From positions 1-50,565 of the forward strand of contig JBKEDS010000029.1 in the NCBI GenBank assembly GCA_047975545.1: a stretch of 50,565 nt of DNA, read 5' to 3'. Source of the stretch: JBKEDS01 sp047975545 (GTDB lineage: Bacteria > Bacteroidota > Bacteroidia > Flavobacteriales > Flavobacteriaceae). Numbering within the stretch: position 1 is the first letter of the stretch; each line of letters begins with the position of its first letter. Under the pieces are notes generated by a model that saw only the letters and a list, made by a program, of their open reading frames with translations, did no database searches and was not told the DNA's origin. Positions 26,444 to 35,795 of the stretch are shown here, piece by piece. Position numbers and translations under genes: made by a program.

Positions 26444-27595
26444 TTAATTTCCCAGCATTTTATAGGCTTCCTGTATATAGGTTGTAATATCGGGCGTAAA
26501 GGTGGCAAGGGCATCGCCGGGACCTTTGGAGTGCCCGAGGCGCACGATAATAACATTATCGGTTGGCTCGACAATAACGTATTGCCCGAGGTGGCCGCGC
26601 ATCATAAAAAAGTGTTTGTTGCCCATGTCCTTCATCCACCAACCGTAGCCGTACTGTGGGCTTTCGGGAAATCGGGGCGTAACGGATTTTGCAACAAAAG
26701 CGGAGTCTAAAACCTGTTGGTCTTTCCATTTTCCGTGGTTTTTGTACAGCTTGCCCATTCGCGCAAAATCCTTGGCATTGCTGGCTATACAGCAATAGGC
26801 CTTAACCAAATCGTGGTTTTTGCTATCGACTTGCCAAAGGGCTTGGTTTTCGCTGTTTAGGGGTTTCCAAAAACTTTCGGTTAAGTAATGGTATAGTTTT
26901 TTTCCCGTGGCACGTTCTATTACAATGGCCAGCATTTGGGTATCACCACTGGCGTACTTAAAGGCTTTTCCGGGCTGTTCTACCACTTTTAAGCCCGTGA
27001 TTACCTTGGTTAAATCGTCGTCGAAATACGCTCGGGTAGTAATGGATAAAGGAGAGTAATAGGCTTCGTCCCAATTGGTGCCGGAGGACATGCTGGATAG
27101 GTCGCCCACCGTCATGTTGGCAGCCAAACCATTACAAAATTCGGGAATAAAATCGCAAACGGGCTGGTCCAAACTTTTTATGTAACCATCCATAATGGCT
27201 TTGCCCAAAAGCGCCGACACGTAGCTTTTGGCCATGGAAAAGGAGTTGGATTTTGAGTTTTCGTTAAAACCATCGTAATATTTTTCAAACCAAATACTGT
27301 CGTTTTTTATAATTACGTAAGCAATGGTACCGTTTTGTTGGTTTACTTGTTTTAGCGTATTGGTTTCTTCAGCTTGGTTATAATTTTTGTGGTTGGGCCA
27401 TGGTTCGGGCATTCCAATATTTAAGGGTTTGTTATCGAAATGTTTATAGTCTTCCAAAAAAGCGGTGCTGTGCCCATTAAGGTAAATGGTCCGTACGGCC
27501 TTGATTAAATAATCGGTATCGGTGGCATAAAGCGCCAAGATTAATAGGCAGAACAGGATTAATATCCATTTGAAGCATTTTTTAAGAAATCGCAT
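26444..27595 (-). CDS. serine hydrolase, beta-lactamase/class C fold
   Basis: A 383-residue envelope protein with an N-terminal membrane segment (about 9-24). The SxxK catalytic pair is Ser120 and Lys123 (SFSMAKSYVSALLG). The second motif is the YAS-type YASGDTQM. A late MRGHLGQYV stretch may supply the third motif. It may act on peptidoglycan peptides or esters; substrate unknown. It is probably expressed on its own, 60 bases after ogt on the same strand. Confidence 0.9.
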   Translation of the reverse strand: MRFLKKCFKWILILFCLLILALYATDTDYLIKAVRTIYLNGHSTAFLEDYKHFDNKPLNIGMPEPWPNHKNYNQAEETNTLKQVNQQNGTIAYVIIKNDSIWFEKYYDGFNENSKSNSFSMAKSYVSALLGKAIMDGYIKSLDQPVCDFIPEFCNGLAANMTVGDLSSMSSGTNWDEAYYSPLSITTRAYFDDDLTKVITGLKVVEQPGKAFKYASGDTQMLAIVIERATGKKLYHYLTESFWKPLNSENQALWQVDSKNHDLVKAYCCIASNAKDFARMGKLYKNHGKWKDQQVLDSAFVAKSVTPRFPESPQYGYGWWMKDMGNKHFFMMRGHLGQYVIVEPTDNVIIVRLGHSKGPGDALATFTPDITTYIQEAYKMLGN

Positions 27596-27655
27596 TTTAC
27601 TGTTTTTAAGTTCAGGATTAAAGATAGCAAAAAAGAAAGGTAAAAAGGTTTGATT

Positions 27656-28129
27656 CTAAAATAAACGCTGTTGCGTAACAGGACTTTCGTGCCCTAACAG
27701 CCATTGTTTGCGGTAAAGCCCGCCCGCATAGCCCGTTAAACTGCCATTGCTGCCAATAACACGGTGGCAGGGTACGACAATCCACAACGGATTTTTACCA
27801 TTGGCGTTGGCAACGGCACGAATGGCTTTTTCGTCGCCCAAGGTTTGCGAAAGTTTTAAATAGGAAGTGGTTTTTCCGTAGGGAATGCTTTGGAGTTCGG
27901 CCCATACTTTTTTCTGAAAATCGGTACCTTGGGGGTTTAATTTTAAGGTGAATTGTTTTCGAACACCGTTAAAATATTCGGTTAGCTGATTAACACAGTC
28001 TTGTAGTTCCGAAGGGATATTTACCGTTGGTTTTTCTTCAGAATTTAAAACAATAATGGAAGTAATGCCATTTTCGTTGCCCATGATTTTGGTAAAACCA
28101 AGCGGCGTGTTAATAATGCAAACTTGCAT
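27656..28129 (-). CDS. ogt: methylated-DNA-protein-cysteine methyltransferase
   Basis: A 157-residue suicide enzyme that repairs O6-methylguanine and O4-methylthymine. The acceptor Cys121 lies in VVPCHRVIGSNGSLTGYAGG. The helix-turn-helix segment IPYGKTTSYLKLSQ is intact. The start overlaps the last base of the CNNM/CBS gene, so it is translationally coupled to it. No Ada-type regulatory domain. Confidence 0.93.
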   Translation of the reverse strand: MQVCIINTPLGFTKIMGNENGITSIIVLNSEEKPTVNIPSELQDCVNQLTEYFNGVRKQFTLKLNPQGTDFQKKVWAELQSIPYGKTTSYLKLSQTLGDEKAIRAVANANGKNPLWIVVPCHRVIGSNGSLTGYAGGLYRKQWLLGHESPVTQQRLF

Positions 28130-29217
28130 TAGTCGGTATGTTTTTCGGTATCCAGCAAACCCAGTTTTTTTGCTCTAACTTCCCAACTTTTTCTTGCCAT
28201 GCTCTGGAGGTCGGAAATATTATCGCTTTCGTCCATAATTTCCAATCCCAACAAGGTTTCTATAACGTCCTCCATGGTAACTATGCCGCTTACCGAACCG
28301 TATTCGTCCACCACCACGGCCATGTGGTTGCGGCTTATTATTAGTTCTTCAAAAAGTTTTGGAATGGGCAAATTTCGGGTAACCACTATAATATTGCGCT
28401 TTAGTTCGCTTAACGTTTTGGTGTCGTTGTCCAAGGCCATTTCCTTAAACACATCGTCCTTAAGCACCAAGCCCACAATATTATCGGGCTGTTCGGCGTA
28501 TATGGGAATACGGGAAAAACGCAGATTCATGTTTTTGTTGAAAAAATCCTGAACCGTTGTGGTTTCGTTTTCGGCTTTCATTACCGTTCTTGGTGTCATG
28601 ATGTCCTTTGCCGAAACATCTTCAAAGGTCAACAGGTTTTTAATTATAGTGCTTTCGTTGTCTTGAAACACGCCTTCCTTATGCGCCATATCTGTCATGG
28701 CATGAAAATCCTCTCGGCTTAGCACACTGCCGTGGTGGCCTTTTCCTCCAATTATTTTTGTGGTAAGCTGCAACAGCCAAATAATACCGGTCCATTTTAA
28801 AGGGAATATTAAAATATCCAAGGTTCTTGCCGTAAAATTGGCCAGTTGTTTCCAATAGGTGGCACCTACGGTTTTAGGTATAATTTCGGAAACCACCAAA
28901 ATTAAAAGCGTCATAACAGCCGAAACCACACCAACGGTATTTATACCGAACACTTCTATTTTAAAGGGCAGTTTTTCGGCCTGTATACCTACCATCATGG
29001 CGCCAAGGGTATGGGCTATGGTGTTAAGGGTAAGTACGGCAATTAGCGGCTTGTCTATATCGGATTTTAAGCGTTCCAACGTAAAGGCATAAGCCTTGCC
29101 CTCTTGTTTTTTTATGTTTATAAACGTGGGCGTAACGCTAAGCAAAACGGCTTCGAGGATAGAACACAAAAACGAAAAGAAAATAGATATGGTAGCCCAA
29201 AAAATTAAAGTACCCAT
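28129..29217 (-). CDS. CNNM-domain (DUF21) transporter with CBS pair
   Basis: A 362-residue membrane protein of the CorC/hemolysin-like family. A DUF21/CNNM membrane domain (about 1-180, four hydrophobic segments) precedes two CBS domains (about 200-320; FSRIPIYAEQPDNIVG and YGSVSGIVTMEDV). No CorC-HlyC domain follows. Family members export or sense Mg2+ or other divalent ions. It sits between hemB (21 bases) and ogt (1-base overlap) in one operon. Confidence 0.88.
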   Translation of the reverse strand: MGTLIFWATISIFFSFLCSILEAVLLSVTPTFINIKKQEGKAYAFTLERLKSDIDKPLIAVLTLNTIAHTLGAMMVGIQAEKLPFKIEVFGINTVGVVSAVMTLLILVVSEIIPKTVGATYWKQLANFTARTLDILIFPLKWTGIIWLLQLTTKIIGGKGHHGSVLSREDFHAMTDMAHKEGVFQDNESTIIKNLLTFEDVSAKDIMTPRTVMKAENETTTVQDFFNKNMNLRFSRIPIYAEQPDNIVGLVLKDDVFKEMALDNDTKTLSELKRNIIVVTRNLPIPKLFEELIISRNHMAVVVDEYGSVSGIVTMEDVIETLLGLEIMDESDNISDLQSMARKSWEVRAKKLGLLDTEKHTD

Positions 29218-29238
29218 TAAAAATGTTTTATTGTGAAA

Positions 29239-30228
29239 TTACGAAATTAATTTTACAACATCCCTTGCAAAATAACTTGCTATAATATCGGCCCCGGCAC
29301 GTTTAATGGCCGTGGTTTGCTCCAGCACAACGGCATCGTGGTCCAACCAGCCTTTTTCGGCAGCGGCCTTAATCATGGCGTATTCGCCCGATACTTGGTA
29401 AACCGCAACCGGAACATCCACGGTATTTTTTATATCGCGTACAATATCCAAATAGCACAGCCCGGGCTTTACCATAACAATATCGGCGCCTTCGGCTATA
29501 TCCATTTCGGTTTCGCGAATGGCCTCTATGCGGTTGGCGTAATCCATTTGGTATGTTTTTTTGTCTTTTGGAATATCGACCAAATCAACAGGAGCGGAAT
29601 CCAACGCATCGCGAAACGGCCCGTAAAATGCCGAAGCATATTTTGCCGAGTAGCTCATAATACCCGTATTAATAAGGTTTTGGTTATCCAGCGCTTCACG
29701 AATGGTTAAAATACGACCGTCCATCATGTCGCTTGGCGCCACAATATCGGCACCTGCCATGGCGTGCGATATACTCATTTCGGCCAAAACCTTAGCGGTT
29801 TCGTCGTTTAAAACCATACCATTTTTTATAATACCGTCGTGGCCAAAAGACGAGTAAGGATCTAATGCTACATCGGTCATAACCACCATATCGGGACAAG
29901 CGTTTTTTACGGTTTTAACGGCGCGCTGCATAAGCCCGTTGGGGTTTAGGGCTTCGGTGCCTTTGTTGTCTTTTAAGTTGTCGGGGACTTTAACAAATAA
30001 CAACACCGATTTTAGGCCAAGCGACCAAAGCGTTTTTATTTCATTTTCCAACAAATCCAAACTTAAACGAAAGTAGTTGGGCATCGAGGCTATTTCTTCT
30101 TTTATGCCTTTGCCTTCAACTACAAAAAGCGGTACTATAAAATCGTTTGGGGCAATAATAGTTTCGCGAACCAATGCCCGTATGGCTTCGGTGGTTCGTA
30201 AACGGCGGTTTCTTCTTAATGGGAACAT
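29239..30228 (-). CDS. hemB: porphobilinogen synthase (ALA dehydratase)
   Basis: A 329-residue HemB that condenses two 5-aminolevulinate molecules to porphobilinogen. Schiff-base lysines are Lys196 (YSAKYAS) and Lys254 (MVKPGLCYLD). The metal site reads DVALDPYSSFGHDG, without the cysteine triad, so it is the Mg2+/K+ type and not the zinc type. It is the first gene of a hemB-CNNM-ogt unit with its own -7 element upstream. Confidence 0.96.
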   Translation of the reverse strand: MFPLRRNRRLRTTEAIRALVRETIIAPNDFIVPLFVVEGKGIKEEIASMPNYFRLSLDLLENEIKTLWSLGLKSVLLFVKVPDNLKDNKGTEALNPNGLMQRAVKTVKNACPDMVVMTDVALDPYSSFGHDGIIKNGMVLNDETAKVLAEMSISHAMAGADIVAPSDMMDGRILTIREALDNQNLINTGIMSYSAKYASAFYGPFRDALDSAPVDLVDIPKDKKTYQMDYANRIEAIRETEMDIAEGADIVMVKPGLCYLDIVRDIKNTVDVPVAVYQVSGEYAMIKAAAEKGWLDHDAVVLEQTTAIKRAGADIIASYFARDVVKLIS

Positions 30229-30294
30229 GTGTTTTTAGTTATGAGTTGTGAGTTATGGGGTTATGTAGTTATGAGGTTTAAAATTTGCATAGAG

Positions 30295-30302
30295 CAAAGA
30301 TA
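30295..30302 (-). promoter_or_regulatory. -7 promoter element of hemB
   Basis: On the minus strand TATCTTTG matches TAnnTTTG exactly, 67 bases before the hemB start. The leader in between holds short GTTATG-type repeats. Confidence 0.5.
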
Positions 30303-30346
30303 AGGTATAAATGTTGAACGGTTTTTAGGATTATTTATTCCGTAAA

Positions 30347-31267
30347 TTACACCCACTTTTGCGGGTTTTGCAAAACGTTTAAAAGTTTTTCCTCCTCACT
30401 GCCTTTTTCGGGTGTATGGTTGTAAACCCACTGTACGTGCGGAGGTAGGCTCATTAAAATACTTTCTATCCGGCCGTTGGTTTTAAGCCCGAACAAGGTG
30501 CCTTTATCGTGTACCAAATTAAACTCCACATAGCGGCCACGGCGTATTTCCTGCCAGTTTCGGTGTTCGGGTGTATAGGGCATATTCTTTCGTTTTTCAA
30601 CGATGGGCGTGTAGGCTTCCAAAAAATTATTAGCAACTTCGGTAACAAAATTGTACCAACTTTGCATGGAAAAATCGGGGGTAGCCTTGCAATAGTCGAA
30701 AAACAAACCGCCTACGCCACGGGCTTCGTTACGGTGACTGTTAAAAAAGTACTGGTCGCAGCGTTTTTTGTAGGTTTCGTAAAAATTGGGGTTGTGCTTG
30801 TCGCAAGCCGTTTTACAGGTTTGGTGAAAATGTTTGGCATCGTCCTCAAACAAATAGTAAGGTGTTAAATCCAAACCGCCACCAAACCATTGGTCTATTA
30901 TTTCAGGCTTTCCTGCCTTGAGCGAAGCCGAAGGGTACATTTCAAAATACCGCCAATTGGCGTGCACGGTTGGCACAAACGGATTTTTGGGGTGAATAAC
31001 AAGACTTAATCCGCAGGCAAAAAAATCGGCATCCTGAACGCCAAAATAGGTTTGCATGCTCTCGGGCAGTTTGCCGTGTACTGCCGAAATGTTTACACCG
31101 CCTTTTTCAAAAACCTTACCGTTTTCGATAACACGGGTACGCCCGCCGCCGCCTTCAGGTCGCTGCCAAAGGTCCTCCCTAAACTTGGCTTGGCCGTCTA
31201 TGGCTTCTAATTTAGCAGTAATAGTGTCCTGCAATTGTTGTATGTAATTGTAAAATTGGTGTTTCAT
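30347..31267 (-). CDS. hemF: coproporphyrinogen III oxidase, oxygen-dependent
   Basis: A 306-residue HemF that makes protoporphyrinogen IX from coproporphyrinogen III with O2. Typical motifs are FGGGLDLTPYYLFEDDAKHFH, here in part as GGGLDLTPYYL, and EARGVGGLFFDYC. It starts 22 bases after nhaA. The oxygen-dependent form fits an aerobic host. Confidence 0.96.
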   Translation of the reverse strand: MKHQFYNYIQQLQDTITAKLEAIDGQAKFREDLWQRPEGGGGRTRVIENGKVFEKGGVNISAVHGKLPESMQTYFGVQDADFFACGLSLVIHPKNPFVPTVHANWRYFEMYPSASLKAGKPEIIDQWFGGGLDLTPYYLFEDDAKHFHQTCKTACDKHNPNFYETYKKRCDQYFFNSHRNEARGVGGLFFDYCKATPDFSMQSWYNFVTEVANNFLEAYTPIVEKRKNMPYTPEHRNWQEIRRGRYVEFNLVHDKGTLFGLKTNGRIESILMSLPPHVQWVYNHTPEKGSEEEKLLNVLQNPQKWV

Positions 31268-31289
31268 AGTGAAATTAAAATGGTTGGCA

Positions 31290-32579
31290 TTACTTCTTCG
31301 TTTTTAAAACAACAAACCCAATTAAAGCCGAAACCAGCGAGCCAATTAGTATCCCTATTTTGGCGGAATCGATATAAACAGGGCTATCGGCAAAAGCCAG
31401 TCCGGCAATAAAAATGGACATGGTAAACCCAATTCCCGCTAAAAACGAAACACCTATAATGTGCCGTGTGCTAATATCGTCGGGCACCGTAATAAGTTTC
31501 AATTTTTTGCTCAATAGCACCAATGCCGTAATACCAATGCTTTTGCCCAAAACCAAAGCCACAATAATATTTACGGCCAAAGCCATTTGTAAAGGCACCG
31601 AACTGTTTAGGGCAATACCTGTATTGGCCAACGCAAAAACGGGAATAATAAAATACGCCACCCAACCGTGCAATCCATGCTCTAAATGTTGTAGGGGCGA
31701 CTGGTATTTGCCAATCCAATCCTCCAAATCGTCTATTTCCTGAATTTGTGCCTTCGACAAAATAGGCGTATTGAGTACTGCCGCCTGCTTAATGTTATTG
31801 GTTAAGCCTACAAGATTATCGATAAATTCGGGTGTTTTAATTTTTTGGCGTATCGGTACCGAAAAAGCCAATAATATACCTGCCAAAGTGGGGTGGATTC
31901 CCGATTTTAAAAACAAGACCCAAATAACAACCCCGAAAATAATAATTAGGAACTTGGAGTAAAACCCTTTATACGACAGTACATATAACACAGCCAAAAG
32001 CAATAAGGCAACACCCAAAAGGCTTAATTTTATGGTGCCGCTGTAAAACAGGGCAATAACCAGTACAGCACCCAAATCGTCCACAATGGCAAAAGCGGTT
32101 AAAAATACTTTTAGGCTAAGCGGTATTTTGCTACCCAAGGCTTTAAGGATTGCCAACGAAAACGCAATATCGGTAGCCATGGGAATGCCCCAGCCTTGAA
32201 GCGTTTCGGGGTTTTTATTTAGAAGAAAAAACAGCGCAACGGGAATAATCATCCCACCAAGGGCGCCAACCAAAGGGAAAGCTATTTTTTTAGCCGAATT
32301 AAGTTCGCCAATTAAAAATTCGCGCTTAATTTCCAACCCGATTAAAAAGAAAAATATGGCCATTAACCCATCGTTAATCCATAAAATCAATGGTTTGTTC
32401 AGCTCGAAACTTTCGGTAGTAAACCCTATTTTATACTGCCAAAGCGAATTATAGCTATCGGCAAAAGGCGAATTGGACCAAACCAATGCCAATGCCGTGG
32501 CGGCAAGTAGCAGAATGCCCCCAAAACTTTCAATGTTTACGAATTTTTGAAAAGGTGATAAAATGGTTTTTTCTTTCAT
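31290..32579 (-). CDS. nhaA: Na+/H+ antiporter NhaA
   Basis: A 429-residue antiporter with about twelve membrane segments. The ion-binding aspartates are present: Asp137 (MATDIAFSL) and the pair Asp167-Asp168 (AIVDDLGAVL). The N-terminal INDGLMAIFFFLIGLEIKRE block is typical. It lies between the GNAT gene and hemF with gaps of about 20 bases, hence co-transcribed with heme genes. Confidence 0.95.
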   Translation of the reverse strand: MKEKTILSPFQKFVNIESFGGILLLAATALALVWSNSPFADSYNSLWQYKIGFTTESFELNKPLILWINDGLMAIFFFLIGLEIKREFLIGELNSAKKIAFPLVGALGGMIIPVALFFLLNKNPETLQGWGIPMATDIAFSLAILKALGSKIPLSLKVFLTAFAIVDDLGAVLVIALFYSGTIKLSLLGVALLLLAVLYVLSYKGFYSKFLIIIFGVVIWVLFLKSGIHPTLAGILLAFSVPIRQKIKTPEFIDNLVGLTNNIKQAAVLNTPILSKAQIQEIDDLEDWIGKYQSPLQHLEHGLHGWVAYFIIPVFALANTGIALNSSVPLQMALAVNIIVALVLGKSIGITALVLLSKKLKLITVPDDISTRHIIGVSFLAGIGFTMSIFIAGLAFADSPVYIDSAKIGILIGSLVSALIGFVVLKTKK

Positions 32580-32599
32580 GTGTTAGTGTTTGTTTGCTT

Positions 32600-33133
32600 T
32601 TATGCCGTTAGCTCGTAAAGTTCCATATCCAACGGCGATTCGTTAATGGGCGTAAATTCGTTTTTTAGTGTTTTTTTCCATAAAAATCCTGAATTTTCAG
32701 CTACGCCTATACTTTTTGGGTTGCTTTTATGAATAATTATTTGAAGGGTTTTTAAATCCAAAACATTAAAAGCATGGTTGGAAACTGCCGTAACAGCCTC
32801 GCCCATCCAGCCCCTGCCTTGGAATTGTTGGCCTAAGCAATACGCAAATTCGGCTTTTTGCTCTTCCCAATTAATGTCTTTTAAAATAATTAATCCGGCA
32901 ATGGCATTGGTGCAGCAATCTTTTAAAGTAAAGGTGAAATCTTTTTTATTTTGAATGGATTTTGTTCTATCGGCAATATACAATTGCGTATCCTGCAATG
33001 TTTTATTAACCGCAATGGTTTTTGGCAAATAACGCTTAAACAACTCGGTATTGGTAACCAAAAGTTTGTTTAAGTTAAGGGCGTCGTTGGCGTGCAGCAA
33101 ACTAACATAAAACGCTTTGCCAAAATATATCAT
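32600..33133 (-). CDS. GNAT-family N-acetyltransferase
   Basis: A 177-residue acetyltransferase of the RimJ/RimL type. The acetyl-CoA loop is QQFQGRGWMGEAV. The segment AEFAYCLG precedes it and IIHKSNPKSIGVAENSGF follows, as in the ribosomal-protein acetyltransferase-like group. It overlaps the upstream EI24 gene by four bases (ATGA). Substrate unknown. Confidence 0.87.
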   Translation of the reverse strand: MIYFGKAFYVSLLHANDALNLNKLLVTNTELFKRYLPKTIAVNKTLQDTQLYIADRTKSIQNKKDFTFTLKDCCTNAIAGLIILKDINWEEQKAEFAYCLGQQFQGRGWMGEAVTAVSNHAFNVLDLKTLQIIIHKSNPKSIGVAENSGFLWKKTLKNEFTPINESPLDMELYELTA

Positions 33134-33873
33134 GTTTGTTGTTTTTCCCGTATTAAATTAACCGTTTGAACCGATGCCGCCGTTACCGACAAGGGCAAAA
33201 CCAATATAACGCCAATAAACGGAATAAACAAAAACAAGATAAAAATGATACCGTTACCAATGGCAACGCCCCTATTTTGCCTTACAAAACGAATGCTTTC
33301 GCTATACTTAAAATGACGCTCCAAAGTATAATCCATATTTCCAAAACCCGCATAATAGGCCTGTACCAAAAACAACAAAACTGTTGAAACAATGCCAATT
33401 ACGGGAATAAACCCTATTACAACAATAGGAATAGTCAATAAAAGTTCCATGCCCAAATTGCGTACATTAATTTTAATGCCCCTCCACAATTGTTCGGAAA
33501 ACGATGTGCTACGGTGCATATGCGTATTGTTGGTTAAATGGTGTTCTATTTTTTCGGAAACGGGACTCATAAACGGTGCCGAAAGCGCCATTACAATATG
33601 TTTGTAAAGCATAAGCCCCAACACGATAATAAGTAATGCACCAATAACATTGCCAATAGCGGTAAAGGTTTCCTTGCCCCATTGCCAAATCCAGATTTTT
33701 GAAATAAACGCCCCGATATTGTCGGAAAGCCCATAAACAATAAAACCGATAACAACGGCAAACAAAAGGCTTATAAGCATGGGTATGGCAAAATATTTCC
33801 AAAGTTTTAATTTTGAAATTAAACCGAACGTGCCGAAATAAGCCTTAATTCCTGAAATAATGTTTTTTATCAT
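33130..33873 (-). CDS. EI24-domain (CysZ-like) membrane protein
   Basis: A 247-residue membrane protein with about four long hydrophobic segments, of the EI24/CysZ family. The end carries a typical block FGNMDYTLERHF, then SIRFVRQNRGVAIGNG. The start at 33873 (MIKNIISGIKAYFG) is preferred over a frame opening 24 bases earlier that adds an unusual basic octapeptide. CysZ members transport sulfate, but no cysteine biosynthesis gene is nearby. It overlaps the GNAT gene. Confidence 0.82.
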   Translation of the reverse strand: MIKNIISGIKAYFGTFGLISKLKLWKYFAIPMLISLLFAVVIGFIVYGLSDNIGAFISKIWIWQWGKETFTAIGNVIGALLIIVLGLMLYKHIVMALSAPFMSPVSEKIEHHLTNNTHMHRSTSFSEQLWRGIKINVRNLGMELLLTIPIVVIGFIPVIGIVSTVLLFLVQAYYAGFGNMDYTLERHFKYSESIRFVRQNRGVAIGNGIIFILFLFIPFIGVILVLPLSVTAASVQTVNLIREKQQT

Positions 33874-33980
33874 GATCCTAGCCCTAACCCTCTTCAAAGA
33901 AGAAGGATAATTTTGTTTAAAATGTTAAATTTAAGAACAGTAACTATTGCTTTGGTTATGGTTTTTCCCCTTTGGGCAGA

Positions 33981-35015
33981 TTAAGAGGGGCTTTTATACG
34001 TTTTTACGGCTTCGATAAAGGCTTGGGCATTTTCCAACGGAATGTTGGGCAAAATGCCGTGCCCAAGGTTTACAATATACTTGTCCTTGCCAAACTCGTT
34101 TATCATTTGGTGTACCATTTTTTTAATTTCGGTCGGTGGCGACAACAATCGTGCGGGGTCGAAATTGCCTTGCAGGGTTATATTGCCGCCTGTTAGGTAG
34201 CGTGCGTTTCGTGCCGAGCAGGTCCAGTCGATACCCAATGCGGAAGCTTTGCTTTTTGCCATATCGCCCAATGCAAACCAACAGCCCTTACCAAAGGCAA
34301 TTACGGGGGCGTAACTGTTTAAGGCTTCAATAATTTGGTTAATGTACTGCCATGAAAATTCTTGGTAATCGGTTGGCGAGAGCATGCCGCCCCACGAATC
34401 GAATATTTGCACGGCATTGCAACCGGCGTTTACTTTTTCTTTTAGGTAGGCAATAGTTGTATCGGTTACTTTTTGAAGCAATTGGTGCGCCGCAACAGGG
34501 TTGGTAAAACAAAATTCCTTGGCCTTGTCGAAGGTTTTACTGCCTTGGCCTTGTACCACGTAGCACAATATGGTCCACGGCGAACCCGCAAAGCCTATTA
34601 ACGGAATATCATTGTTTAACAGTTCTTTGGTAGCCTTAATGGCTTGGTAAACGTAATCGAGTTCGGTTTTTACATCGGGAACAACAACACGGTCCAAATC
34701 CTTTATGGTACGAACGGGGTTGGGTATGTAGGGCCCAAAATTGGGTTTCATTTGTACCTCGATGTTCATGGCCTGTGGTATAACCAAAATATCGCTGAAC
34801 AAAATAGCGGCATCCATGCCGTAACGACGAATGGGTTGCACGGTAATTTCGCTGGCCAGTTCGGGTGTTTGGCAACGGGTAAAGAAATCGTATTTTTCCC
34901 GAAGGGCTATAAACTCGGGCAGGAAGCGTCCTGCTTGGCGCATCATCCAAACGGGTGGTCGGGTAACGGTTTCGCCTTTTAGGGCCTTTAGGAATAAATC
35001 GTTTTTTATAGTCAT
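33981..35015 (-). CDS. hemE: uroporphyrinogen decarboxylase
   Basis: A 344-residue HemE that decarboxylates uroporphyrinogen III to coproporphyrinogen III. The N-terminal PVWMMRQAGRFLPEF holds the substrate arginines. Later motifs are AAILFSDILVIPQA, FAGSPWTILCY and NLGHGILPNIPLENA. It is 28 bases downstream of trkA. Confidence 0.97.
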   Translation of the reverse strand: MTIKNDLFLKALKGETVTRPPVWMMRQAGRFLPEFIALREKYDFFTRCQTPELASEITVQPIRRYGMDAAILFSDILVIPQAMNIEVQMKPNFGPYIPNPVRTIKDLDRVVVPDVKTELDYVYQAIKATKELLNNDIPLIGFAGSPWTILCYVVQGQGSKTFDKAKEFCFTNPVAAHQLLQKVTDTTIAYLKEKVNAGCNAVQIFDSWGGMLSPTDYQEFSWQYINQIIEALNSYAPVIAFGKGCWFALGDMAKSKASALGIDWTCSARNARYLTGGNITLQGNFDPARLLSPPTEIKKMVHQMINEFGKDKYIVNLGHGILPNIPLENAQAFIEAVKTYKSPS

Positions 35016-35043
35016 TTTTATAGTGTTTTTATTTTAAAATGGT

Positions 35044-35760
35044 TTAAAATTTTCGATGGCGCAAATCGTATTCTTCTTGGCCTTTGCAATAATTTGCTAT
35101 GTCCTTATTATGGCCATAAACCACCAAAATATCGTGGTTTTGTATCATAGTATCGGCTGTTATGCGGCCAATGGTTTCTTTTGCAATGGTTTTTCGGCCG
35201 AGAATATTTTTTCGTTCCTTTTCCCGAATTATGGTAATAACCGTTAGGCGGTATTTGTCTATGGTATCCAACTCCCGTAGTGTTTTGCCATAAAACTCGG
35301 TTTTGGCCCTGACTTCGGAAATGGTATAATCGCTGTCCAATTGATAATTTTCCAAGGTCGATTTAAAATTGAGCTGTTTGGTAAGCCTGTCGGCCGAATC
35401 TTTTTCGGGGTGTACAATGCTATGGATGCCCATAGCTTCGAGAACGGTATCGTGAATGGGCGATAGGGCACGGCTTATAATTTTTACGCCGCACAGTTTT
35501 TTTATAATGGCGGTTGTTATAATTACGGCACCTTCGTCCTCGCCAATGGCAATAATAATTTTGTCGGCATCGTTCAAGGGCACGGCTTCGTAGGCCAGTT
35601 CGTTGGTGGAGTCCATGCAAATGGCATGCGAAACCTTATCCTTTATCATGTTTATTTTGTCCATGTTTTTATCCACCGCAATTACCTCATTGCCGGTTTC
35701 GGTAAGGCTTAAACAAAGTGATGTGCCAAAATTTCCAAGTCCAAAAACAATTAGTTTCAT
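35044..35760 (-). CDS. trkA: TrkA/KtrA-type potassium uptake regulator
   Basis: A 238-residue cytoplasmic RCK protein. The N-terminal Rossmann motif VFGLGNFGTSLCLSL (about 4-18) binds nucleotide. The C-terminal part (about 150-225) is an RCK_C domain. It gates the membrane subunit encoded just upstream (35 bases). One RCK unit makes it like KtrA rather than the double-unit E. coli TrkA. Confidence 0.9.
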   Translation of the reverse strand: MKLIVFGLGNFGTSLCLSLTETGNEVIAVDKNMDKINMIKDKVSHAICMDSTNELAYEAVPLNDADKIIIAIGEDEGAVIITTAIIKKLCGVKIISRALSPIHDTVLEAMGIHSIVHPEKDSADRLTKQLNFKSTLENYQLDSDYTISEVRAKTEFYGKTLRELDTIDKYRLTVITIIREKERKNILGRKTIAKETIGRITADTMIQNHDILVVYGHNKDIANYCKGQEEYDLRHRKF

Positions 35761-35795
35761 GTGTTAATTTATTCGTATTAAACAATTCTATTTTT

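Noticed and set aside
33967..33990. CCCCTTT / AAGAGGGG hairpin at the hemE stop
   Set aside because: On the hemE strand the stem is not followed by a T-run, so it was not called a terminator; it may be part of a dispersed CCCC/GGGG repeat.
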